Shown: positions 1 to 14,400 of the stretch, piece by piece
Layout of the letters: each line of letters starts with the position of its first letter
How positions within the stretch are numbered: position 1 is the first letter of the stretch
Made by a program: the position numbers and the translations under genes
Notes under the pieces: model-generated
Database searches by the model: none
Seen by the model: only the letters and a program-made list of their open reading frames with translations
What the model was told of the DNA's origin: nothing
Source: Phlebotomus papatasi
Taxonomy: Eukaryota > Arthropoda > Insecta > Diptera > Psychodidae
Reading direction: 5' to 3'
DNA length: 64,000 nt
Assembly: GCF_024763615.1 (NCBI RefSeq)
Contig: NC_077222.1
Location: 46,934,001-46,998,000, forward strand

Positions 1-3000
1 TCAAAAATCTAAATAACAAGCAATTTTATTGATTTTTCAAAATCTAATGGTATATTTGCCATTAATATAAAATCCTAAACAATTTTTTAAAATATCGTGC
101 CTGATAAGGAATTAAAGGACTTAAGCCAGATGGCTAAGCCTTAGGTCTGATGCCCGTATAAGCCAGCCATATTCCAAGCTTAGCATGACAATTTTTGTCA
201 TGACATAGTCATACTGTTATAGAATCCCCCTACCTACAGGACAGGTCCCTCTACACGAGTTAGTTACGTTTCGATTTACAACCGTGTGGTAAATTTTCAA
301 TGTGTATTAATTAATTAAAATCATCTTCTCATTATACTACCAATCTCTTGCAATTTTAGGTAACAAATATTTATTACTGGCGTTTTTAAATCAAACTTGT
401 AGAATTTCTTTTTTCGGACAAGCCAGAATTTGTGTTTTGGTAACATTATTGATTATATTTTCACAGAAACTTTAAAGCTAGTAACTCTCATCTTCATTGC
501 CTTTGTATTATAATTCAATTTTATTTGCAAATGGACCAGTGTTGGGTCTCCACATCCCCAGATGCCTCTCTATTTTGCTTGCATTTCATTTAATTCAATG
601 GGTGCTTGCTGAATAATTGGATACATCCCGAAATGAACGAATTGTTTCAATTCGTGAGGGTTTTTTCAATCAAATCTCTTTTTTTTTATTGTTTGGTCCC
701 ACAAATGATAACACATCCATCTCTCTTCCCCAACGCACTGCGCCAACCGCACGAGTGGCAATCCAATATAGTGAGCTCGGAGAAAATACAAATTGACATT
801 CGTATTAATTATAATTGCAAAAGGGAAAAAGATCTTTTTTGATAATTAATGTTTTCCATCATTGATGGTTTTGCTATGGACTTTGGGGAATTGCATCAAT
901 CTGCCGAATACCCCAAATATAAAGTAGTATCCTCCCAATTAGTGCAATGTGTGTAACAACTAATGGAATTAATTCATTTTCCAAAATTCATGTATTGTTT
1001 TTTTTATACTGCGATGAATGGGATGAAAAGCGATGCATTTGCCATGTGTGTGAGTGTGACAAAGAATCCAATGGCAGCAATATTTATTCCAAAAGTGCGA
1101 GAGAGCATGTGAGCGAGAGAGATGTCAACGCAAACGCAATGGCGACATGAAGAAAAAAGCCAAAAGTTCGGCATTTTTTCCGGGGATTAACACTCCCTGA
1201 AACTGTGAAAATCAATTAATGTGCCCAAATAAAGGATCTTTTGTCAATCCTTAAAATACAAATGAGGTAGTCACAATTAAAATTCTTCAGCGATTGTCAG
1301 CAAATCACCAAAAACTAAATCAATAAGAGAGCAAAAACACAAAGCAAAATCCGCACCCAGCAAATGCTACGGATTTTCACTGCAAACCAGAGCAAATGAG
1401 GCCTTCTGTGCGAGTGGAATCACCTATTAACTATATGTGTATCATGTTCGCGAGTCAATGAGGCGGTTTATTTGCGTGTATTCACTAAAAATCACCCAAA
1501 ACAAGGCGGAAAAAAGGATTTTCATTGATTGATTAACACACTAGCTCAAGCCTCCCGAGAATCGACTGTAGTGCTCGCGAAATCCCGACAGAAATACAGC
1601 GAAAAGAGAGAGAAGCATATGGTGCACTTGTGCTATATATATAGTCATCTCATTCGTGTTCGCTTCGCCCAAGCACGAGCAAAATGGTTTTTTGAATGAA
1701 GCTTTTCATTGTGGGCGAAAAGCTTAATAAATTAATAATTTCTTCGCTTCAAATCTAATTGAAAATGTTAAATAGTGTTGAAAAATTTAAAAATCAAAAT
1801 CACGTTTTATTTTATAATTGCAGCTTATCGTCAAGGGGGAAAAGAAGATAAAACTAGTGATAAGCCTAGATCAGCTTACTGTAGGCAAGATTCTTTTTGT
1901 CACCAAAATCGGATTTTGCTTGCAAATACGATTTGGAACTGAAGTTTAGAGATTTAAACAGCAATTTGGAATCAAAATTGTGAATTTGATTCCAAATTTG
2001 ATTTGAATTTGGAATCAATTTCTGAATTTGATTCCAAATGAATGAAATGATGAAAAAAATAATATATGACGAAGTATAGATACAAATGTAAAAATCAGAG
2101 AAAAAATGGCACATATCCTAAAAGCCATAAGATATGAATAGAATTATTCTGAAGTAATCATCAAAATTAGTTAAGCGGGTGTTGAGATATTTGAAGTAAT
2201 GTGTTATGAAAAATATGGTTTCTCGTCTGTTAGCGTACGTAACAACGCCACTTTTTAGAAACATCATAGCGTGGACTACAACATCCCAATTTTTTTTATA
2301 TTGTTATTAAATATTGTTTTTGAGAAAAATAACTTTGAATATTTACGCTATCGTAGTGCCAGCAGTGGTAAAGCTTTGAACTATCATATGAAAGTGCTCA
2401 TCGAGATGAACCTTCAGACAAAACTTTAGGTCAAAAAGTTTATTAAAATCCGGCAGGATAATTTTTTAACTTTGACCCTTTATAGCTCAAGTCATGGCTG
2501 TCCGAGCGACTTAATAAGTATTTTTGTTTGACAGATGTCGACTGCAACACTAAAATTTCATCACGATTTTGATATATCTAGCGATATCTCGAGCTTTCAA
2601 AAAGGCCCTCATTGATCAAATTTAAACAATTAGAACCGGAGCTAGAGTCATTTCATTTTATGAAAAAATAAAATCCTGGCTCGGACCAGGAGGGTCAGGA
2701 AGGAGACTTTAATTTTTGTATTGATCGAAAGCTCTAACATATTAAATATATCACATTTGAGACTGATCATTACCATAGGGGCTGAACTATGGAGAAAACA
2801 AAAAAGAGGGGGGTTTTCAAAATGGCGAAAAGAAGGGTGCTAGATGAATGCAATTTCCACCCGATATCTATATAATCTTAACCGAAAACCGCAAGACGAT
2901 AGCTGTCTTAGTTCGGGAGCTATAGGGCTCCAAAAACGGCCGGAGGGACGGGAATGTTTTTTAGCCATCCATATATTTGTGATCAGGAAAAGTGGTCAAA

Positions 3001-5358
3001 TACATTTTGGCAAGGTTTGGGGCCAACCGGGGTACATGAGTTGGAACCATGTTTGTTGTATTTTTTTTTTTGAAAAAAAAAAATGAAATTGAAATTGAAT
3101 ATTTAGCGAAACTTGAAATTTTTCACATAAGCTTCTTTGAAAGAATGCATAACTTTCCGAACAACTCTTATAAATTTCTTTTTCACATTATCGGAATCTT
3201 ATAAAATAGACTGGATAGTCGCAAAAATGTTAATTTATGAAAATTCTATTAAATAAAACAACGGACACGTCTTTTTATTAATTCACTTAATATTTCAAAA
3301 CTCTTACTGGAATTTCATGTCAAATCTATTAAAGTTTACATAAAAAACGTAAATTAATTACACATTTTACAACAAAATTGAGCTACAGGAAATATGATAT
3401 TTTAAAAATAATTGTGGTATTATTTCGACATTAATCATGATGCATCATTTTTTTTTTACTAATCATAATAAGAGTATAATTTTATAAAAATCGGAGTACG
3501 ATTGAGAAGTTTACTTTATAAAATGTTATAAATATTTGTACAAGCAGTACAATTATTTATTATCTTATTTAATTAATAATTATAAAGAAGATTTAAACAT
3601 TGATAAATTCTGAAGTAGATTTTTTGAAGTTTTATTAAGTATTATATTATAGTGAAGCATAAAAATATTAATCAGATTAAATTCTTACTAACTGAATTAT
3701 CTGAGAATTATTTATTTATTTTTTAGGTGACGAAAAATAATTACGTCAATGTTATGAAATTATCGTCAACATCCATTTTTTTATTTCATTTTTAAACTGG
3801 AGAAAACAATAATAAAAGAATGTTTCGAAACGGCTTAGTAAATTATATAAACTGCATATTATCATCATGTGTTTAAAAACCAAATTTTGGTTGTGGAAAT
3901 AACGGGAAGTGGAATTTGCTGCCGATTTACCAAATTAATTTATTAATTTATTTAAATTTTAATTAAGAACCTATATTTTCCAATTTATTGGTTATCAAAA
4001 CTTAACAGAAAAATACATATTATAATCCTATGAATTTTCGCTAGTAACAAATTTCCGTCCACCATTCCCCAGGAAGTTGTATTTTATTATAATTTTATAA
4101 AGCTGATAATTTTGTATAATGAAATAATGATTTTCTCTTTAATATTGTATACATTTTTATATGTGTTGTATTCAAGTGAAAATTCCATCTGTGTACGCTG
4201 TTGCCGTTGTTTTTAACACCTCTTTGAAGTCTACAAATGAATTAAGCCTAAAGAAATGAAAACTAGCGAACGCATTTCCCAAAGTCTTTAAGATTAAATT
4301 CTAAAGTTAATCAACGTTATTGGACTAGACTAGGCACTGCTTAATGTTTAATTAATTCTGCAATTGTCTGATTATAATCAAAAATTTTGCCACTGATATT
4401 ACCCATTGTTTTGTATAATTTAAATATCCATTAACTGCTCTCTCATTAACTCTGTATTCTAAACAGAGAAGCAGTCAAAATTTGTGTCTGAAATTGATGA
4501 CAGAAAATCGTCAATGGTGATAACTGATTTTGTAATCCAAAATTTCATTAGTATTACTTACATCTAAGTTTTTTTCATATGAATTAACAGAACGTTTAGA
4601 GTTTAGATACCTGAACATTATATTCATTTCATGAATTAGATACCTACACCCAAATCTATTCGAAACGAAAAAATATTCAATCATGGATTTCACAAATTTG
4701 TGGATTCCACCATGTCAATTAAAACGAAAATTAAATTGAAAATATTTACAAATAAAATAATGATTTTATATGGTGATTTCACTCATGTCGAAAAACTGAG
4801 ATTGACGATTCTGATAATGAGATTATATGACTTATATTCTCCCAGGACAAATAGTATATAAAACACTTCCAATGCGCAGGCACTAATTCCACAATCACAA
4901 CTACAAAATGTTTAATAAATAGCAATTTTGCTAAAATAAGGATGAAATTGTTGATAATAAAAATTTCAAGTCAAACTACTTGTTTAGAATTTAGTCAATT
5001 TTATATATAAATTAAGTTTAATGAAAGCTTTTTGCGGAAAAAATCTTCTCAACAAGAAATATAATTTCATTATAAATCTTTGAAAAACCCCGTATAGGAG
5101 TCTTAAAAAATCACTTTTTCGCAATTTATTGGCATCTGGGGTTATTTAAAATTCAATTTATTTTTTTTTACGCCTAGCCGTAATTATTATACTTAGGTAT
5201 AGATGTTATTTTATTAATTTGTTGGAGAAAAAGTTGTGAAAGTGTAACGGAGAAAGCGAAAAGTTCAAATTTGGCAAAGTACACAAACTTGTTAAATATC
5301 AGGCACGTGAAAAATGGGGTATAATAAGATTTGCAAAAATGTAAACTCGTTTACTCAC
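1..5358 (-). other. Intron of the Ig/FN3 receptor gene (extends beyond window)
   Basis: The last receptor exon in the window ends at 5359 with a good GT donor on the minus strand, so this stretch should be intron. I find no third FN3 domain, no other exon and no long open frame on either strand. It is very AT-rich. It contains one degraded interspersed repeat (about 2380-3060), and a GA-rich stretch near 1080-1130 and 1600-1620 followed by a TATA-like run at 1635. That run could be an internal promoter, but nothing else supports this. Confidence 0.6.
2380..3060 (+). repeat. Degraded copy of interspersed repeat family B
   Basis: Scattered blocks match the better copies at 12120-13365 and 47975-49065. 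They share, in the same order, a 'cgaaagctct' block, a run ending in 'gagaaaacaaa', an 'aaatggcg' block and an 'accgaaaaccgc' block. The similarity is weak and the ends are not defined. It looks like an old non-autonomous DNA element. Confidence 0.4.
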
Positions 5359-5473
5359 CTCCTTCATCCGTCATTACGAGTACTGTTGTCGCTGGTCCAG
5401 GACCTTCAGGATTAAAAACTTGTATGGAGACTAGATATTGTGTGTACGTTTCCAAGTCATGAATTTCATGACT
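5359..5473 (-). CDS. Ptp99A: Receptor coding exon 7 (FN3-2, second half)
   Basis: The acceptor is CATCAG after a pyrimidine-rich tract, and the donor is GGAG|GTGAGT. It encodes TYTQYLVSIQVFNPEG, the F/G strands of FN3-2, and breaks in phase 1 at the linker to the next domain, which is not in the window. Confidence 0.85.
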
Positions 5474-8400
5474 CTGATGGACGATGACAGTTTATAAAAT
5501 AGAAAAGAGACAAAAAAAATACAGATTAAACATTTAGTATATACATACCTAGATATATGCAATGAGATTTTAGTTAACTGAATTTTCAGATTCATATTTT
5601 GTTCAGTATGGTTCTGTTTGTTCTATGGAAAAATGACAAAGCATAAATAAATTGATTTATACCTCTACACTGCTGTCCCGGATGTATATTTCCTTGACAT
5701 CGTCTGTATTTTTATCGCGAGGGCGATATGTAATTCTATATCCTAAAAATTCACCCAAAATTGTGTCGGCTGGCGGAGGTTTCCAGGAAATGTATATTGA
5801 AGTGGCTGATGTATTGTGGGCTATTGTAGCAACAGGTTTTCCAGTCGGAACTGTAACATGGGCAGATCATTACCATAAATAGTAAATTTATCATTAATTT
5901 TTGAAATTCTAGTAAAAGATATTCTATGAATTTTGTATTCAACATGGAAAAATACTTCCATTTGTATATGGAGCAAACATTTAAAATGGAAAATTTTGTG
6001 CTAAATCACTGATGTTTTATCTTGTGTGTCTATCTACACATAAAAGAAAGGTATATATGAAAAGTAAAAAGCATTTGCAGCGATAATATATGTAAATTTA
6101 AGGTTCTTAATTTCATTGCAACACGACATAGACTTATGTACATGTTATTTTTTAGTTCACCATTTCACATCCCATCCATATTTGCAAAATTTCTAGCACT
6201 CTTCTAGAAGTTATAATGTTTTTATGATTTAAATGCAAATCTAAAAATGTAATCCAGGGTGCTGTTTATAGTATTTATCATTTTGATAGTTCCATTTTAA
6301 CAAAAAATAATTCTGTATTCTTACGTAATTAATTGCTAAAATAATAAGTCTTTCAAAAAATATCTAATCGATTTTATTTCCTTCTTTTTGTTTTGTTCCT
6401 TTACAAAGTTGCAGCAAAGAAACTTAAATTGTAAGTGAATACGCAACGTCAGAAAAAGTATTACGAATTTGTTTTAGGTGAACTCTATATATATTTGAAT
6501 ATACCTAAAAACTAAATTAAAAATCCTTCTTATTGGGATACTTATAGTGTAAGTGGCGGAAAGTCGAGAATATGTAAGAAAATTCAATCTAGAAAATGGT
6601 TCTTGAAAGTTAGTCCTTTACCTCCCTACTTCGGTATTCTCTTGGCTTCCTTTTTTTCTTCCTGTAAGCAAGAGATTCAAAAGTTTTCTCTATATACACT
6701 TTTTTCAATATATTATTTTGAGATGTTTTCCGTTGTTCTAGAAGACTACAGGGGTTGTGAATAGTAAAAATATGGAAAAATAAGGATTCTAGTTACTGCC
6801 AGTGATCCCAGGATCATAGTCACTGCAGGGGTAGTGAACACGTGGGGAGGCTTTTTTTTAAATCTTTGTAGTGAGAAGCTCTATCAACCCCATGTATTAT
6901 GTATATACATACATGTATTATGTTGAGAGCCAGAGGTTACATCAAGATTAGTCCCTGAATGGGTTTTTGTTGTAGGTGACGGGTGTCACGATACGAAATT
7001 GCATAAAACTTTCTTCTCATGCTGTATTTGTTATCTGAAAATCTTTTTTTTTTACGTTTTTGCTCATGTGAGCAACTTCAAAGTCCTCACAGAGTTTTTA
7101 TTCCAACATCGACCATCCGAACCTTTCACCTGGTGTTTAATGTGAATGTGCGGAAATAACACTTAATTTGAGAATGGTAAAATTAGCATTTAGATATAGA
7201 TTTTCTAACTGCACCACATAATTTTTCTCAATATGTGCATCGATTCATATTTTCCATTCAGCCATTTGTACAGCAATAAAGTCTTAGGCTGGTAAATGGT
7301 ACGGCAACACGATCCTATAATAAGCTTTCCAATGTGGTAGATTCTCGAGAACTTTTACAAGGATGATATGGCAGATTATATATAGGTAAGTATTTATAAT
7401 ATTAATTAACTTTATATTGACCTACCTTCCCTAAGGGTAACGATGTAATATGACTCTTTGGACGGTGGGCTTTCACCCAACTGATTAACGGCAATTGTTC
7501 TGAAACTGTAGACAGTAAAGGGCAGCAATCCTGTCACCTCATACGTGGTGGCATTATTACGTGTATAAATCTGTGGATTTTGATCCCATGGCCCATCCTC
7601 ACCGGACCTGTCGAATTTTCAAATAGGATGTTTTGGTAAATGGGCCAAATGATGTGATAATGCGTTTTATGGTCACGTAAATACAAAAAAATCAAACATG
7701 CGAATTGAATTTTTCAGTTATATGTGTATTTATGTATATTCTCATTTTATTCATTGACACGTTTTATGAATACATATATTTTTCAAATCAATTCGATTAT
7801 AGTATTACCTTGTTTCAATGATGAAGTGCGATACTGGAGCATTTCTGGGATCTTGAGCATACGGCCACGACAAATTTACAGCTCTTGAAGTAAAACTCGT
7901 TATTAACGGTCTTCCTGGTCTCTTTGGCACATCTATTTACCGGGGCAAATGATTGTGAAGGTGGCATAAATAGAAGGAAAACACAAGGAGTAAAATACAT
8001 AAGACACGATACTATCTCACATAAAATACACCATGAAAAAGTGTGTGAACACAAGGATGAGGTGAACCAAAAAAAAAGACTGGATGGAGAAGTGAAGATG
8101 AAAAGTTATAAGAAACGACGAGCTTATTATGGAGGCTTATCAGAAAATTGCTCTGTTAATTTTTTATGTGAGTATCAGGAAAGTACTTCTGTAAATATGC
8201 AAAACTTTGTTTACTGACCAAAAGTTATCAAGAACTGCGGATGGAAAGTTACCCTCAACCACCGCTATAAGTACTGTACGTGAATGTATGAGCGGCCAGC
8301 ATATCGCTATAATATACGTATGCATATATTTTATATAATATACCATATAAAAGAAGGAATATAAAAGTTCCCTTCGTCATTTTATATACATAAAAGATTA

Positions 8401-11400
8401 AGCAGAAAGTTGAATGAATAGAATTTTGATAAAACGACAAAATTGATTTTGATACTCTTTAATGAAATTATATGATTAAGTGGATGAAATCCTCCTTGAC
8501 TTTACAAAATATTACGATTAGCATTAATTAATTTTCTAGTGTGTTTATTAAGAATGTTTATTAAAAAAAAGCATTTTATTTTGTAGTCAAATTTTGGATG
8601 CTCCCACAACTTTTCAATGAAATTTTGGAATGTTTATTCAACGTAATTGAAAAAGAAAACAAAAAGGATGTATAGTGTTAAAAAAAAATATTGCACTTCA
8701 AACTTTAGAACATTGATGTCTATAAGCACCCTGTCCAAAATTATGAACACTTCCTCTATAATTTATTCTATTGCATAAAACACAATCTAAAATTAAACAT
8801 TCAGTAAATATTCAAATTAAAAAGGAAGATTAAAGGAAAGGTTAAGGAATACGTGGACGGATTTATTACATACCTATACTATTATTCTACAAAAATGCTT
8901 ATTAAAATAATCTACAAAAGTCGGGAATTTTTATACTATACATGTATTCTTTTCAGAAGGAATTGAATACCATATTATTTGAACATCTGAAAATCACAAA
9001 ATATATCTAAAAATTAAAAGAAAAAAAAACAAACAAAAAGAAATAAATGCAAGACATTCTGAGACGATTTAGATCAATATAGAATGGTACCATCTGCATG
9101 ATATAATATATAAAAAAAATTAATTTAAATGAAATAACTTAATTCAAAACTTACCCTGAACTATTAAATCGACTATGGATTCTGGGGTATGTCTTTCGTT
9201 GACGAGGCAAGTGTATTCGGCTGTGTCAGCTGCAACGGACGGGTGGAAATGCAAACTGAAGTTCCCAGGCAACAGAGATATCTGGATAATATATATACAG
9301 AGAGATTTAGATATTATATCTAAACAGCAATTATATATGCAATCCGTAATGGAAATAGTTCTGGTAAAGCAAACAGTGGCGACAGATAGGAGTACTTCCA
9401 TGACAGGAGGTAGAGTTGGGAAAAAAATCATCACTATACTTATATTTAAATCCAATTTTAAATTATTGTGTTGAATATTTTCTCATATTACAAAGTTTTA
9501 ATTAATTACCAAAGCAATGTAGAAAGTTATTTGAATTACAGATTTGGTCTACAAGCAATATTTCTACATGTTTTTGCCACTCAATTTTCTCATATAATAC
9601 TCTATCCTGCCCGTTCTATGCTTGTCACTATATATACTGCAGTTTAATTGAGCATCGTGGTTACTTAATTATACTACACATTCAGAGAAAACTGCACCTC
9701 TGCACTACATCTATATTGTTTTAATTTTTGGGTTTGAAGATGCTCTCCCATAATTAAAGTACAGCATCTAATGAAGAATTCCATAGCCACCAGAACAATA
9801 ACACAAGTATAATAATAAATTCAAGGGAGAATGGAATTAAAAAAAAAGCTGCACTACTTTTCCACAATTATTATTGAAAAATAATACGTATTTAGAGTTA
9901 AAAATGTTTTTAAGAGTTCTTAAGACCTACCGATTTAAAATGGTTCATGAATTATTATACGAAAAATAACAATATTGCATATAGATAGATACAGTGTTTT
10001 ATAGAAAAACTGTGCTTAGTCACAAGTGAAACTTTTCAAACATTTTCCTTACATAAGGATCATGGTATTTTTTTCTTTATACAAACGTCAGTTCAAATGA
10101 TTTTTTTTAAATGGAAAACGATGAAAACTATTGTTCCTCAATTTCTCCTATTCTGAACGTTTCTTTCGAAGTAAGAAATGATTCGTGTAGGTGAAGGATA
10201 TTTAAGGAATAATGAGGAACATATAGAAAATCGTAGAGAGATTGTTTATTAGGAAAATATTTTTATAGAGTCCGGCTCTAAATAAATTATTTTTTGACGC
10301 CAACATAGAATGTTTATCGTTGAACTTTATACCGTTATATAGACTGAACATAAGTTTTTTACTTGTACATTCAGTTTTCTTGCTGCTTAAATTATAACTA
10401 ATTCATCGGTATATGAGTTAATAATAATAATATAATAATGCTGGCACAACATTCCATGAAGGAATAAGGCCTTCCTGCAAGAGGATTTCTAGACATGCAT
10501 TATTATTTTTTCTTGTACGGGATGAGGTTGTCAGTCCCATGCCCGCGGAATCAAGTGCAGTGAAGCTCACTGGATGCAATCCGAACACCTTTAATGCCAG
10601 AAAAATCCCTGGTGGCCTAAAGGAGATTCGAACCCGGGACACTTGCATCATAGAGCGAGTGCTCTACCACTTGACCCATTGAGTTACTCGCATGTATTTT
10701 AATCTTAAGCGTCAATATTTTTCTGCCTTTTCTTTTACTTTTAAGGGAATTTTAAGTGTACTTTTTAGAGAAACTCTGTAAGAATTGCACATCATATTAT
10801 ATTGAAAATATTGTGCTACTTTAGCATTGTAGAAAACATTTGTTCTAGCGAAATCAAATATCTTAGAAATTGGTATTTAGATGAAATGTGGAGCCTGGAT
10901 TAGTCTCTTTTCAGATTTTTTTTTAATTAACTTTTTTATAAACCAATGACTTGTCAATTTCAGTTCAAGGTTTGTTTAACACTAAAACCATCTAATACCA
11001 TTTTAAATTTTAAGCCACTGTAATCCACAGAAAAAGCAATTTCTCTATGAGCAAAATAATTTTTATTTAACAATAATGATCTGTTATACATACCCTTTGA
11101 TCATGAACTAAAGGAATTCCATTTGCATACTGTGCAATTATTTTATTTGTTTTCCACGTCAATGTGTCGACGAGAGACAGTTCATTTACTCCAGGACACG
11201 GGATGGTTTGACTTTTTCCAGCTTGAACAATATATTTCTGCACAGGGATGTTCTCAACGTCTTTACATGGGGGATAAAAAGAAAACAAAAAACAAATATA
11301 AATATATAATAATAATAATTAATATATATATATATATGCCTATGGCATATGTCTTTTAAAATATTTAAAAATACTAAGATGAAAGATGGTGTAGTGCTTT

Positions 11401-14400
11401 CTACGGCCACAGCTGCCTTAGCGTTGATGACCAACCTCCAGAGTGAAAACGGTGGAAAACCCCTTCGTAGGTTGTATTATGCCAGTCATGTTTTATACAT
11501 GAATAAATAAGTAAACTATGATGTATGTACAAACTCTAACATAATACTTTTTACTCATTTTAATGAACAGAGAAAAGAGCAAACAGAAGATACTGCTCTG
11601 TACCATTTGTACTCCCTATTGTGAGAAGTTTGAAAATGGCTATCTCTGACTGAGCCGCAATCCATTAGTAGGTAAAGCCAAAAAATCGTCTAATCGTAGT
11701 TATAATAAAAGACAAATAAATTCAAATTTACAATTTTGGAACAGAGGACCACGTGAAATCCTTACAACTGTAAAGAAAATTTAAGAAAAAGAGATGACAA
11801 AGCATCCAAGCTTTGCGGAGTGCTCGAACTCACGAGAAAGAGCTATCCGTGTATTATGTTTTCACATGCTTTTTGGGTACATTCAGCTTTACTACTGATT
11901 AAATTGATTAGCAAATTTGGAAAACCATTCAGAAATAAAAAAATTGCTTAAGAAAAGTAAGTTTTATAATATTTTAACATGAGTAATAAGCATACGAACT
12001 TACGAACAGATTAAAAAGTAAATCAGAAAAGGTAAATCATTTATGGGTTATACTAACTCATGATTATGACAAGTCCAATGCAGTAGGGTTGTAAATTTCA
12101 AGATATTTAAAACAAATCCAAATTTAAGCAAATCGGTTGAAAAATAGGCCCTCCAAAGATGGTTAAACTTTGATTTTCGAAAATTCGACATTGAAATGGT
12201 TTAAGAACATAGATATCCAAGGGCGAAATATTCGCACTGCATATAATTCTTTACCTCCGAAATTCAAATCACAATCGAATTTTCATGCATTCCGAGTTCC
12301 AAGCACCCCGAGTTGCACGCATTTCGAGGTCGCTTGTAAAGAATCTCAGCTACCATAAGCACATCTGGGCTTTACACTGGTCATTTTATATTTTAAATAA
12401 TCTGAGTGGGGAAAACAAACAAAAGAAAAAAAAGTTCAATGAAATCGGGCAATAAACATTAGAAATAGTGTCCGGTCCATTTGGATATAGTAAGGGTCTG
12501 GGTACAGTGGGTTGATGTAGGGACGGATGGGGTCTATCATTAGAAAGATCTCAATCTCATATACAATAAATACTAAAATTTCATCAAAATCGCTTCATAA
12601 ACACCGAAAATATGGTCCGCGTCAAGACAATTTTTGTTATTGTTCAAGTCAGGGAACATCGAGGGAAGAGTGCGAACCACCGTTGGAAAGGTCTCGAGCT
12701 CAGCTACAACATATTAAAATTTAAAAAAAACATTGTCTAGTTTTCGAAATATTAGAGATCGATTAATCAAAAATCGATTTTTCAATTAAAAGGACCTTCG
12801 ATTAAATCAGATGAAATTAGGGAGTAAAACGGGTTGTAGTACTCCACGAGAGCTTTCCAGAACACCAAAATTTTTCAAATTCCGATAATTAGAAGCGGAT
12901 ATATGACCATTTGAAAATTGAATTTTTAATCCCCTCTAGCTCAGGTCAGGGGGGTCGCGGGAGCTTAAGTTTGGTACTGATCGAAAGCTCTTAGGCCCAG
13001 CTATAACATATTAAAATTTGAGCCCGATCGATACCATAGCATAGATGCTGAGTTATTGAGAAAACAAAATTTGGTGGTATTCTAAAATGGCGGAAGGGAG
13101 TCTGACATCATCAACTTTTAGCCACCTATCGACATTTAACCTTTGCCGAAAACCGCTTGTCGATATCTTTTTTAGTTCTCTCTCCAGAAGCGTTTGTACT
13201 CCGGATGGGACGGACGTCCACGAAAATCGATTATTAGCACACATGATTTTCGTGATCTATGAGTGTCAAAACGTGTACATCCAAAATTTGGGCCCGATCT
13301 GACGAGGTCGGATGTCACCTAGGATCACAAAAGCTGAGATTGTAAAGAATCTCAGCTAAAAGTGGACAGGACACGCGAAGACAAAAAAATCGAGAAATTG
13401 GTATATAGGGAAAACAGGGACACCGCACACTTTCACAATAAAACCGTGAATTTTAGGAAAATTTTTCTTATCTCATGTTATAGCCTTGGGTATTGCCTAC
13501 ACAAAAGGGCAAATAAGAATGTTATTAGATAATTTAATTTTCTTGGAAAAAGAAAATTGTGGTAGTATATATTTTTCTCTTGTCGCTTCCCGGAGTAGAC
13601 CCAAACTCTGCCTTTATGAATAATGTAGAATTTTAATTTCTGATATATAACTATTATTTTAAAACGTGTATAATAAAGAACTGATGCCGTGACATTTTGA
13701 TTATTTTTTTATGCTTTATGTTAATACAAAGATTAAAATTGATCACACATACGAAACCTTGTAATTTCAGAAAAAAATATTTTTTATTTCTATGATTAAT
13801 TAACTTGGAGTATGTGGACTATTCATGCAGTAGACAAGTATCCCTATAACTTGAATTCATGTAAGGGACAGTGCCCATGCTTTGCATGGTCCCAAACTTC
13901 ATAATGACTAAATTTTTCCTATTTTTTTCAATAAATGTGACTTTATTCAGAAACATAAGAAAAATTTAATCATTATAAAGCTTGAAACCGTGCAAAGCAT
14001 GGTCAATGGGCACTTTCCACTAGGTCTCGCCCTAGTCTTTAGTCGAATTTAATGTTATCCCTTATGTGTATTTCGCGTTAATCCACTTATTATGCATCAA
14101 ATGGGAATGCCTTACAATGCTAAGATTTCAAGTCTAAAAAAACAAAAAAAGTAGTATATTAAAGAAATAAGGATGAAAAAATATATAACAAAATTTGTTT
14201 TTTGTTTTTAAATTTTTCCGAAAAAATACATTTTTTGCTTAAGAAAGAGTTCTATTATTATTAAATGTATAAATTTTAGGACAACAAGAGTGAGTTATGT
14301 GTACCTCGATAAGAAATATCTTACAATATTTATTGGATTGAAGAAATTTTGACTATTTTTTCTACACCAAGAGCAAACAATTTGCTTCAATATGCCAAAT

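Noticed and set aside
1560..1700. Possible promoter (TATATATA followed by TCATCTCATTCG)
   Set aside because: There is no downstream open frame or splice donor to support it. TATA-like words are frequent in this AT-rich DNA.
9175..9474. Plus-strand frame of 99 codons
   Set aside because: It is antisense to the Ig exon of the receptor gene, which has domain similarity and splice sites on the minus strand.
10618..10690. Candidate tRNA gene (A and B boxes on the minus strand)
   Set aside because: The cloverleaf is imperfect, and the sequence continues into a SINE body and TTA tail.
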